A DNA stretch of 5,353 nt from contig JASIGS010000462.1 in NCBI GenBank assembly GCA_030052355.1, positions 1-5,353 on the forward strand, in the 5' to 3' direction. The notes under the pieces were generated by a model that was not told the DNA's origin, searched no databases, and saw only the letters and a list, made by a program, of their open reading frames with translations. The position numbers and the translations under genes are program-made. This DNA comes from Streptosporangiaceae bacterium (GTDB taxonomy: Bacteria > Actinomycetota > Actinomycetes > Streptosporangiales > Streptosporangiaceae). Below are positions 1 to 5,353 of the stretch, in pieces. The stretch's first letter is position 1. Every line of letters starts with the position of its first letter.

Positions 1-83
1 GTGACTTCCCGCTACAATTCCGCCACTTAGCGCTTACCCGGGCGGCGACCCCCGGACCCCCGCGAGGCTGTCCACGGGGGACT

Positions 84-108
84 AGCTCCCGGGACGGCGC
101 CCGGGGCT
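84..108. repeat. Imperfect GC-rich hairpin
   Basis: The arms CCCGGG (88-93) and CCCGGG (100-105) pair perfectly around a 6-base loop. The stem extends outward by AGC (84-86) with GCT (106-108) if T87 is bulged, giving about nine pairs. No T-run follows on the plus strand, so it is not a standard terminator. It could form in a leader RNA on either strand, or it may simply reflect the high GC content. Confidence 0.35.
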
Positions 109-129
109 GGGGAGATACGCGGGCTGGGG
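103..129 (+). repeat. G-rich block with four G-tracts (possible G-quadruplex)
   Basis: Four G-tracts occur at 103-106, 109-112, 121-123 and 126-129, separated by CT, an 8-base loop and CT. The 9-base word GGGCTGGGG is present twice, at 104-112 and 121-129. The pattern fits a loose G-quadruplex motif with one long loop. It is a sequence pattern only; no function is shown. Confidence 0.3.
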
Positions 130-217
130 TTGTCCGAACGCGAACCCCCGTAGCCCCGCAGCCATGTGGCAAAGACGGGAACTGGGCTGACCGGACCAGA
201 CTGGATGGTCGCGGACA

Positions 218-231
218 GTGATAAACCTCAC
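218..231. promoter_or_regulatory. CRP/FNR-type operator candidate
   Basis: The sequence reads GTGA, six bases, TCAC, a perfect inverted repeat with the core spacing of CRP-family operators (TGTGA-N6-TCACA). The outermost bases do not match the full consensus. Its centre lies 85 bases upstream of the PBP start codon. Mycobacterial and Streptomyces CRP proteins bind closely related sites, some upstream of whiB-type genes, so either the PBP gene or a divergent gene to the left could be the target. A chance match is possible. Confidence 0.35.
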
Positions 232-297
232 GGCCGACCCGCGGGCGCGAATGACACATGATCGGCTTCGAGATAGGTGGTTACTGCCGATGCAGCG

Positions 298-303
298 TAG
301 CCT
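298..303 (+). promoter_or_regulatory. Candidate -10 element for a leaderless PBP transcript
   Basis: TAGCCT fits the actinobacterial TANNNT pattern and ends six bases before the GTG at 310, so transcription could begin at the start codon itself. This fits the lack of any Shine-Dalgarno-like sequence in front of the GTG. No good -35 hexamer is seen at the usual spacing (275-280 reads AGGTGG). The TAG is also the in-frame stop that rules out a start further upstream. Confidence 0.35.
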
Positions 304-309
304 GATCGC

Positions 310-2547
310 GTGCAGAATCCCTGGCGCCGCGCCGAGTTGAAATTCGGCGCGGCTGGACGCCTCGCAGTCCTGACCGTGGCGGCCAGCCTGCTCGCCGCCG
401 CGGTCGTGTTGCCCTTCGTCGCCATCGGCGGTATAGCCGTGCGCGACGCGGCGGACACCTTCTACAACCTGCCGGTGGGTTCGCTCGGTACCGCCCCAGC
501 CCGGTCGACCATCTACGACTCAGAGGGTCAGCCGCTCGCTTACTTTTACCCGAACGACATCTACCGGGTGCCGGTCAGCTACAACCAGATAGCCCCGGTC
601 ATGCGGAACGCCATCGTGGCCATCGAGGACAACTCGTTCTTCTCGCAGGGGGCGCTCGACCCGCGCGGTACCCTCCGGGCGCTGCTGCACAACTCCGGCG
701 GCGGCGGTCTGCAGGGTGCCTCGACGCTGGCACAGCAGTACGTGAAGAACGTAAGGATCCTGCAGGCCCAGAACCCGGCGGAGGAGCGCGCCGCCTACGC
801 GGACACGCTGCAGCGCAAGCTCCAGGACCTGCGCGTTGCGGCGAACGTTGAGCACGAGATGACCCCCGACCAGCTGCTCGCCGCCTACCTCAACGTCGCC
901 TTCTTCAACAACCACGCGTACGGCATCCAGGTGGCCGCCGAGGTCTACTTCTCCAAGTCGGCATCCCAGCTGACGCTGCCCGAGGCTGCACTGCTCGCCG
1001 GGATGGTGCAGGACCCGGGCGAGTACAACCCGCTGGTGCACCCGGATTACGCGACCGCCCGGCGCAACACCGTCCTGGCGACGATGGCGCAGTTGCACTA
1101 CATCTCGCAGGCCACAGCGAATGCCACCGAGAAGATGCCGCTCGGGCTGGACATGTCCGCCGCGCCGCTGCAGACCGGGTGCTTCAGCCCGCAGGCAACC
1201 GAGGCGGCGTTCTTCTGCGACTACGTCCAGCACGTGCTCGAGAACAACTACCCGAAGGTGTGGAGCGCGGTGAACACCACCGGTGGCCTGGCGATCTACA
1301 CGACGCTGAACATGACGGACCAGGTCGCCGCGCAGGACGCGGTCGACTACGTGGAGCCACCGGGCAACGACACCCTCAACCCCGGCCACAACGCCGACGC
1401 GGAAGTCCTGATCCAGCCCGGTACGGGTGACGTCCGCGCGATCGCGATCAACCGCAGGTTCGGCAGCGGGCCGGGAGAGGACGACATCGACTACGCGGTC
1501 AATTCCGAGTACGGCGGCGGCGCAGGCGTCCAGACCGGGTCGTCTTCCAAGATCTTCACGCTGATCACCGCGCTGGAGCAGGGCTACCCGCTCGGGCACA
1601 CGATCACTATCAGGGATCCCATGACGGTCGGGCCCTACTACAACTGCCAGGGCGCACCAACGGAAGACTTCCCTGTCACGAACGCCGAGGCACCCTTCAT
1701 GGGTCAGGAGACCTGGGAGATGAATCAGGCGCTGGTCGACTCGGTCAACGTCTACTTCGCCAACCTGGAGAAGGAAGTCGGCCTCTGCAACGTGGTCCAG
1801 ACCGCGGCCAAGATGGGCATGACCAGGGCCGATGGCACGTCTCTGCTGAAGGACGACAAGTCCGGTCCCGACGCGGGACCGTCTGCCGACAACATCCCGA
1901 GCTTCACCCTAGGCAGCGAGTACGTGTCACCGATGAGCATGGCAGCCGCGTACGCGTCGGTCGCCGCCAACGGCCGGTACTGCAGCCCGAAGGCGATCAC
2001 GAAGATCGTCGTTCAGGCGACCGGCAAGACGCTGCTCGCGGTGCGCAACAACTGCCACCGCGATATGCCTGCCGGGGTCGCCGAGGCGGCCAACTACATC
2101 CTGCAGGGCGTGCTGACCGTGCCCGGCGCCACTGCCTACGGCCGGGGCATCGGCCGCCCCGCGGCGGCCAAGACCGGAACGGCAAACGCGGGCTACTACG
2201 CGGCGTTCGCCGGCTACACGCCCACGCTGGCCGGTTACGTGTCGGTGTTCAACCCGGTGAACCCGACCGGGGCCGGGGCGATGATCGGCGGCAACTCCTG
2301 CTACGTCGACCTGACCGGGCCGGACTGCCCCGGCCAGATGTACGGGGACAACGCGCCCGGCGCGACCTGGGAGCTGACCTTCGAACACGCGGCCCTCGGA
2401 CCGCCAGTCGGGTTCGCCTATCCGCCAGCGTCGTTCTTCGCCCTCGGCAACGGCCTCGGATCTCCGGTCACCGTCGGCCCGAAGAAGAAGAGCGGTAAGG
2501 GCGGCCACACCGGCCCACCCGTGCCGCCGACCCGGCCCGGCCACTAG
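310..2547 (+). CDS. Class A penicillin-binding protein (peptidoglycan glycosyltransferase / DD-transpeptidase)
   Basis: This is a bifunctional cell-wall synthase of 745 residues that polymerises lipid II glycan strands and cross-links stem peptides outside the membrane. A short basic N-terminus (RR at 6-7) and one hydrophobic segment (about 17-43) give type II topology. The GT51 domain follows: E106-D107 of motif 1, QGASTLAQQYVKN at 135-147, RKLQD at 169-173, YLN at 193-195, and RRN at 251-253. The transpeptidase domain has SxxK with catalytic S411 and K414, SVN at 478-480 and KTGT at 621-624. There is no PASTA domain; the tail (about 721-745) is rich in Lys, Gly and Pro. Oddities are Asp instead of the usual second catalytic Glu at 173, Gln for His in motif 1 (Q113), and eight extracytoplasmic cysteines. 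GTG at 310 is the earliest possible start because an in-frame TAG lies at 298-300; no Shine-Dalgarno is seen. It resembles the actinobacterial PonA-like family, but I assign no symbol. Confidence 0.95.
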   Translation: MQNPWRRAELKFGAAGRLAVLTVAASLLAAAVVLPFVAIGGIAVRDAADTFYNLPVGSLGTAPARSTIYDSEGQPLAYFYPNDIYRVPVSYNQIAPVMRNAIVAIEDNSFFSQGALDPRGTLRALLHNSGGGGLQGASTLAQQYVKNVRILQAQNPAEERAAYADTLQRKLQDLRVAANVEHEMTPDQLLAAYLNVAFFNNHAYGIQVAAEVYFSKSASQLTLPEAALLAGMVQDPGEYNPLVHPDYATARRNTVLATMAQLHYISQATANATEKMPLGLDMSAAPLQTGCFSPQATEAAFFCDYVQHVLENNYPKVWSAVNTTGGLAIYTTLNMTDQVAAQDAVDYVEPPGNDTLNPGHNADAEVLIQPGTGDVRAIAINRRFGSGPGEDDIDYAVNSEYGGGAGVQTGSSSKIFTLITALEQGYPLGHTITIRDPMTVGPYYNCQGAPTEDFPVTNAEAPFMGQETWEMNQALVDSVNVYFANLEKEVGLCNVVQTAAKMGMTRADGTSLLKDDKSGPDAGPSADNIPSFTLGSEYVSPMSMAAAYASVAANGRYCSPKAITKIVVQATGKTLLAVRNNCHRDMPAGVAEAANYILQGVLTVPGATAYGRGIGRPAAAKTGTANAGYYAAFAGYTPTLAGYVSVFNPVNPTGAGAMIGGNSCYVDLTGPDCPGQMYGDNAPGATWELTFEHAALGPPVGFAYPPASFFALGNGLGSPVTVGPKKKSGKGGHTGPPVPPTRPGH

Positions 2548-2575
2548 GGGTTACGAGGGGCGCCCTGCCAGGTCC

Positions 2576-3031
2576 TCAGCCGGCCAGCCGACTGCGGACC
2601 ATTGCGGCGACCCGGCTGCCTTCGGCCCGGCCTGCCACCCGCGGCGTCAGGACTTTCATCACCTGGCCCATCCCGCCGGGTCCTGAAGCGCCCGTCTCGG
2701 CGATCGCGGCTGTCACCATGGCTGCCAGCTCGTCGTCGCCGAGCTGGGCGGGCAGGTACCCGGCCAGGACGTCTTCCTCCGCGCGCTCGGCAGCCGCCTG
2801 CTCGGTCCGGCCCGCCTCGGCAAAGGCCGTGGCGGCCTCCCTGCGCCGCTTGGCCTCCCTGCCGAGGACCTTGATTACCTCGTCGTCGGTCAGGTCACGT
2901 GCGGCGGTCCCCGAGACCTCCTCGTTCCTAATGGACGTGAGAGCCATCCGCAGGGTGCGCGAACGCGTCTCGTCCCTCGCCTTCATCGCGGTCACGAGGT
3001 CGTCGTGGAGCTGCTCCTTGAGTGTCGCCAT
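2576..3031 (-). CDS. GatB/YqeY domain protein
   Basis: This 151-residue protein is nearly all charged helix and has the full YqeY pattern. Residues 17-38 carry MKARDE and the TLRMALTSIRNEEV segment. Residues 47-72 carry the LTDDEV...REAKRRREAA segment, followed by EEDVLAGYLPAQL (85-97). The C-terminal part has MGQVMKVL (121-128) and GRAEGSRV (134-141). The domain resembles the tail of GatB, the tRNA amidotransferase subunit that contacts tRNA. The free-standing protein has no established function, and a role in tRNA or translation is inference from homology. The length is normal for the family. The frame is open for another 350 codons upstream, but the ATG at 3029-3031 starts the conserved region and has AGGA eight bases before it. 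It converges on the PBP gene and diverges from the phosphoesterase gene. Confidence 0.93.
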   Translation of the reverse strand: MATLKEQLHDDLVTAMKARDETRSRTLRMALTSIRNEEVSGTAARDLTDDEVIKVLGREAKRRREAATAFAEAGRTEQAAAERAEEDVLAGYLPAQLGDDELAAMVTAAIAETGASGPGGMGQVMKVLTPRVAGRAEGSRVAAMVRSRLAG

Positions 3032-3100
3032 GGTGCATATCCTGCCGCCTGCGCGACCTGAGCGGGCCGACCGGTCTCCCCGGCATGGCACCATGTGTGG
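3032..3100. promoter_or_regulatory. Divergent intergenic region with an 8-bp inverted repeat at its ends
   Basis: These 69 bases separate the divergent starts of the YqeY and phosphoesterase genes, so they must carry both promoters unless one transcript starts inside a gene. CATGGTGC (3029-3036, overlapping the YqeY start codon) and GCACCATG (3088-3095, just before the phosphoesterase start) form a perfect inverted repeat 51 bases apart. TATCCT at 3038-3043 fits a TANNNT -10 for the plus strand. No clear -35 element is visible in either direction. Confidence 0.4.
3040..3043 (-). promoter_or_regulatory. Ribosome-binding site of the YqeY gene
   Basis: AGGA on the minus strand lies eight bases before the ATG at 3031. 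It fixes the start against the much longer open frame, which runs on to 4090 antisense to the phosphoesterase gene. Confidence 0.6.
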
Positions 3101-4012
3101 ATGCGAGTGCGAACTCTGGTGAACGCGGCAGCCGTGGCCGGCGCCGCCGGGATTGGCTACGCGTCCGTGGTGGAGCGGAACTGGTTTGCGCTGCGGCGCT
3201 ACGAGGTGCCCGTGCTGCCGGCGGGCTCGCCGCCGCTGCGCGTTCTGCACATCTCGGACGTGCACCTCACCCCGGGCCGCCACCTGCTCATGTCCTGGAT
3301 GCGCACGCTCGACGGTCTTGAGCCCGACCTGGTGGTCAACACGGGGGACTCGATCGCGCACCCGCAGGCCGTCGGGCCGTTCCTGGCGGCGCTCGGGCCG
3401 CTGCTCGACCGGCCGGGTGCATTCGTCTTCGGGTCGAACGACCTCTACTCGCCGGGCTTCAAGAACCCGGCCAGGTACCTCTGGCGGACGAGTGCCGAGG
3501 AGCACCGGCGGCATGTCCCCGACCTGCCGTGGGCCGAGCTCGGCGATGGCATGGAGAGCGCGGGCTGGTTCAACGCCAACAACCGGCGCGGCCGGATAAA
3601 GCTGGGCGACCTGGATGTCGAGGTCGCGGGCGTGCACGACTCGCATATCGCCAGGGACCGCTACGACCTGATCGCCGGGCCCGCCGACACCGCCGCTGAC
3701 CTGCGGCTCGGCGTGATGCATTCGCCCGAGCCAGCGGTGCTTGACCAGTTCGCCGCTGACGGCTTCGAGCTGCTCATGGCCGGGCACACCCACGGCGGCC
3801 AGATCTGCCTGCCCGGAACCGGCCCGCTCGTCACCAACTGCGGCATATCCCGCGCCCTGGCCGTCGGCCTGCACCGTTACCCCGAAGGTGACCAGGCCAG
3901 CACGTCCTGGCTGCACGTGTCCGCGGGCCTCGGTACCTCGCCGTATGCGCCTGTCCGGTTCTTCTGCCGGCCGGAGGCTACGCTGCTCACTCTCGTATCC
4001 GGGATCAGCTAG
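3101..4012 (+). CDS. Membrane-anchored calcineurin-like metallophosphoesterase (YkuE-like)
   Basis: This 303-residue enzyme is of the metal-dependent phosphoesterase superfamily, which hydrolyses phosphomono- or diesters with two metal ions. All core motifs are present: SDVH (D53, H55), TGD (D83), GSND (N113, D114), a metal-ligand His in VMHSPE (H207), and GHTHGGQ (H229, H231). A short hydrophobic stretch after the basic N-terminus (about 7-24) suggests an uncleaved anchor or signal, placing the enzyme at the membrane or outside, as for YkuE relatives linked to the cell wall. The substrate is unknown. I chose the ATG at 3101, from which the protein resembles its relatives; a GTG six bases upstream (3095) is in frame and possible. 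Neither has a good Shine-Dalgarno. It lies divergent from the YqeY gene and 19 bases before tRNA-Pro. Neighbouring a PBP gene supports, but does not prove, an envelope role. Confidence 0.92.
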   Translation: MRVRTLVNAAAVAGAAGIGYASVVERNWFALRRYEVPVLPAGSPPLRVLHISDVHLTPGRHLLMSWMRTLDGLEPDLVVNTGDSIAHPQAVGPFLAALGPLLDRPGAFVFGSNDLYSPGFKNPARYLWRTSAEEHRRHVPDLPWAELGDGMESAGWFNANNRRGRIKLGDLDVEVAGVHDSHIARDRYDLIAGPADTAADLRLGVMHSPEPAVLDQFAADGFELLMAGHTHGGQICLPGTGPLVTNCGISRALAVGLHRYPEGDQASTSWLHVSAGLGTSPYAPVRFFCRPEATLLTLVSGIS

Positions 4013-4015
4013 ACT
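4010..4015 (+). promoter_or_regulatory. Candidate -10 element of tRNA-Pro
   Basis: TAGACT overlaps the phosphoesterase stop codon (TAG) and lies 16 bases before the tRNA 5' end, a normal distance for a short 5' leader. With an 18-base spacer, the -35 position (3986-3991, CTCACT) matches TTGACA at only three of six bases. It suggests the tRNA has its own promoter, possibly with read-through from the gene in front. Confidence 0.4.
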
Positions 4016-4031
4016 TCTCGGGCACGGTCGG

Positions 4032-4108
4032 CGGGGTGTAGCGCAGCTTGGCAGCGCGCTTCGTTCGGGACGAAGAGGCCGCCGGTTCAAATCCGGCCAC
4101 CCCGACCA
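4032..4108 (+). tRNA. tRNA-Pro, anticodon CGG, with encoded CCA
   Basis: The full cloverleaf can be folded by eye. The acceptor stem is CGGGGTG (4032-4038) with CACCCCG (4098-4104), and the D stem is GCGC (4041-4044) with GCGC (4054-4057). The anticodon stem CTTCG/CGAAG (4059-4063, 4071-4075) encloses TTCGGGA. A five-base variable loop (4076-4080) precedes the T arm GCCGG-TTCAAAT-CCGGC (4081-4097). The anticodon CGG at 4066-4068 reads CCG proline codons. The C1:G72 pair and discriminator A (4105) are typical of bacterial tRNA-Pro. CCA is encoded at 4106-4108. tRNA 3' ends are common integration sites, and the sequence beyond this one looks accessory. Confidence 0.97.
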
Positions 4109-4125
4109 AAAGTCAGAGCCATTTT

Positions 4126-5353
4126 TCAGTTGTCGCTGTCCACTATCGCGCGCAGGCGATCGACGCCTGGCAGCGGCGGGACGGACAGCAGATCGTACAG
4201 CTCGCGATGGTCGACCCGATCTCCCGGGAGGCGCTGCGGCGAGGCCGCCAGCAGGCGCTGTGCAGCTTCTGCAGGCTCGCCCAAGCCGCAGAGCGCAACT
4301 GCCTCCATCTCTGCGGTGCGGAAGGGTGTGCAGCGTGTCACGTGGCCTTTAACGCGCGCGAAGCGCTCCCGCGCGGCGGCGGCGTCACCCTTGTGCCACA
4401 GGATTGCTGCGGCCCACGTGATGCCCTGTCCCACCTCGTTGGGGGCAAGGTGCTCGGCGGAGTCCAGTTCCGCTAGTGCGCCGTCCAGGTCGCGCATTCG
4501 GACCAGCAGGATCCCCCGGTTTTTGTGCGCCTTCGCGTAGCGTGGGTTCAGGGTGATCGCCTGATTGTAGGCGGCTAGCGCATCGGCGTGCCGTCCCAAG
4601 GCCGCCAGCGCGTTCCCCCGGTTACTGTGCGCGACGGCGTAGCCAGGGTCCACCGTGATCGCCTGGTCGTAGGCGGCCAGCGCCTCGGCATGCCGACCCA
4701 GGTCCGCCAGCGTGAAGCCCCGGTTATTGTGCGCGACGGCGTAGCCAGGGTCCAGCGTGATCGCCTGGTCGTAGGCGGCCAGCGCCTCAGCATGCCGGCC
4801 CAGGTCCGCCAGAGCATCCGCCCGGCTGCTGTGCATAACGGCGTTGCCGGGGTCCAGCGTGATCGCCTGGTCGTAGGCGGCTAGCGCATCGGTCTGCCGT
4901 CCGAGGGCCGCTAGCTCGTTCCCCCGGTCATTGTGCATAAGGGCGTTGCCGGGGTCCAGTGTGATCGCCTGGTCGAAGGCGGCCAGCGCATCGGCATGCC
5001 GGCCCAGGTCCGCCAGCGCGATCCCCCGGTTGTTGTGCATATCGGCGTTGCCGGGTTCCAGCGTGATCGCCTGGTCGAAGGCGGCCAGCGCATCCGCATG
5101 CCGGCCCAGGTCCGCCAGCGCCTTCCCCCGGTTACTGTGCATAACGGCGTTGCCGGGGTCCAGCGTGATCGCCTGGTCGTAGGCGGCCAGCGCATCGGCA
5201 TGCCGGCCCAGGTCCGCCAGCGCGATCCCCCGATTGTTGTACATATCGGCGTTGCCGGGGTCCAGCGTGATCGCCTGGTCGTAGGCGGCTAGCGCATCGG
5301 TCTGCCGTCCGAGGGCCGCTAGCTCGTTCCCCCGGTCATTGTGCATAAGGGCG
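4126..5353 (-). CDS. TPR-repeat protein, N-terminus beyond the window
   Basis: The reading frame is open to the right edge, so only the C-terminal part (about 408 codons) is visible. The apparent ATG at 5346 is just the Met that begins a repeat, and the frame continues upstream with Ala-Leu. Eight 34-residue units (4531-5346) share the pattern RG-x-ALADLGRHADALAAYDQAI and then T-LDPGNA. A ninth, diverged unit follows (4429-4530). The conserved Gly8, Ala20, Tyr/Phe24, Ala27 and Pro32 of canonical TPRs are present. The last 100 residues hold two weaker TPR-like helical pairs (roughly 3 to 72 residues after unit nine) and a tail rich in Leu and Pro ending in DSDN. TPR arrays form superhelices that bind peptides or proteins. 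The specific partner, and any enzymatic or NTPase domain upstream, are unknown. It converges on tRNA-Pro with a 17-base gap. Confidence 0.88.
   Translation of the reverse strand, partial: ALMHNDRGNELAALGRQTDALAAYDQAITLDPGNADMYNNRGIALADLGRHADALAAYDQAITLDPGNAVMHSNRGKALADLGRHADALAAFDQAITLEPGNADMHNNRGIALADLGRHADALAAFDQAITLDPGNALMHNDRGNELAALGRQTDALAAYDQAITLDPGNAVMHSSRADALADLGRHAEALAAYDQAITLDPGYAVAHNNRGFTLADLGRHAEALAAYDQAITVDPGYAVAHSNRGNALAALGRHADALAAYNQAITLNPRYAKAHKNRGILLVRMRDLDGALAELDSAEHLAPNEVGQGITWAAAILWHKGDAAAARERFARVKGHVTRCTPFRTAEMEAVALCGLGEPAEAAQRLLAASPQRLPGDRVDHRELYDLLSVPPLPGVDRLRAIVDSDN
4429..5353 (-). repeat. Tandem array of 102-bp units encoding TPRs
   Basis: Nine units of 102 bp run in phase with the reading frame, with boundaries at 5346, 5244, 5142, 5040, 4938, 4836, 4734, 4632, 4530 and 4429. 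The start of another unit's end is visible at 5347-5353. Units on the right differ by only a few bases, including at silent positions: for example GATCGCCTGGTCG (plus strand) recurs in nearly every unit. The units nearest the C-terminus (4429-4632) are progressively more diverged. Because 102 is a multiple of three, expansion or loss of units keeps the frame. The array also creates long spurious frames in other phases. Confidence 0.92.
4839..4945 (-). repeat. 107-bp segment identical to 5247-5353
   Basis: Positions 4839-4945 and 5247-5353 are identical at every base, offset by exactly 408 bp, which is four 102-bp units. On the left the identity ends at 4838/5246 (A versus T); on the right it runs off the window, so the true length is unknown. 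It carries the distinctive unit with GRQTDA in place of GRHADA. This marks a higher-order, four-unit duplication inside the TPR array. Confidence 0.95.

Larger units (their letters stand above)
1..309. other. Non-coding region upstream of the PBP gene
   Basis: I see no convincing coding sequence here on either strand: the frames are short, lack ribosome-binding sites and show no recognisable protein. A nine-codon frame runs from the left edge to a TAG at 28-30 on the plus strand and could be the end of an upstream gene or chance. The stretch carries an imperfect hairpin (84-108), a G-rich block (103-129), a 5-bp inverted repeat (194-198 with 206-210) and a CRP-like site (218-231). In several actinobacteria the gene next to this PBP, as I remember it, is a whiB-like regulator (wblA) with a long leader. 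If so, this region may hold its control sequences, but its coding part would lie left of the window. Confidence 0.6.

Noticed and set aside
1..165. Start of a divergent whiB-like gene on the minus strand
   Set aside because: No minus-strand start with a ribosome-binding site and no cysteine-containing WhiB sequence is seen. The one ATG (163-165) opens a short frame that stops at the minus-strand TAG complementary to 82-84 and resembles no known protein.
520..1599. Minus-strand open frame of 359 codons inside the PBP gene
   Set aside because: It lies antisense to well-conserved PBP motifs, has an Arg/Val/Gly-rich composition and no recognisable domain; a shadow of high third-position GC.
2548..2575. 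Bidirectional terminator between the convergent PBP and YqeY genes
   Set aside because: The only symmetry is the 8-bp palindrome GGGCGCCC (2558-2565), which has no room for a loop and no T-run, so I do not call it.
3032..4090. Open minus-strand frame extending the YqeY gene upstream by about 350 codons, antisense to the phosphoesterase gene and tRNA
   Set aside because: The YqeY family begins at the ATG at 3031, which has a ribosome-binding site. The extension is Arg/Gly/Pro/Val-rich with no recognisable domain, typical of an antisense frame in GC-rich DNA.
4109..4130. Terminator after tRNA-Pro (T-run at 4122-4126)
   Set aside because: No hairpin precedes the T-run; the run is part of the last codons and stop of the TPR gene.
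4575..5292. Open frames in other phases across the TPR array, some with periodic protein sequence
   Set aside because: The 102-bp period is a multiple of three, so any phase without a stop in one unit stays open through all. The TPR frame alone has a known fold and family constraints.
4429..5353. CRISPR-like array
   Set aside because: The period is 102 bp with near-identical sequence throughout and no unique spacers, and the units encode TPRs in one continuous frame.

Overview
The window is high-GC DNA with the gene families and codon bias of an actinobacterium (GTG start, strong G/C at third positions, a family-typical class A penicillin-binding protein, a YkuE-like phosphoesterase). Genus cannot be fixed from this sequence; a filamentous actinomycete is a reasonable guess. 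The left three quarters look like conserved chromosomal backbone and the right quarter looks accessory.

Layout: 1-309 is non-coding as far as I can see and carries a G-rich block, an imperfect hairpin and a CRP-type inverted repeat. 310-2547 (+) encodes a bifunctional class A penicillin-binding protein, possibly read from a leaderless mRNA. It converges, with a 28-base gap, on a YqeY/GatB-like gene at 2576-3031 (-). That gene diverges over 69 bases from a membrane-anchored calcineurin-like metallophosphoesterase at 3101-4012 (+). A complete tRNA-Pro(CGG) with encoded CCA follows at 4032-4108 (+). From memory, the grouping PBP / YqeY / phosphoesterase / tRNA-Pro, often beside a whiB-like gene (wblA in Streptomyces), recurs in actinobacteria; the whiB-like gene is not in this window.

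Seventeen bases past the tRNA, on the opposite strand, is the 3' part of a TPR-repeat gene (4126 to the right edge). It has eight near-identical 34-residue repeats, one diverged repeat and a roughly 100-residue C-terminal region. Its N-terminus lies outside the window. The array is built of 102-bp DNA units with a 408-bp (four-unit) higher-order copy that is identical over at least 107 bp, so it has expanded or been homogenised recently. Differences between units fall mainly at positions that face the ligand groove in canonical TPRs. This is the most interesting part of the window: it resembles the repeat arrays of rapidly diversifying recognition proteins, but no effector or NTPase domain is visible here.

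Functional link: the PBP polymerises and cross-links peptidoglycan, and the phosphoesterase family includes cell-wall-associated enzymes, so an envelope theme is plausible for the left part. The TPR gene shows no evident functional link with it.
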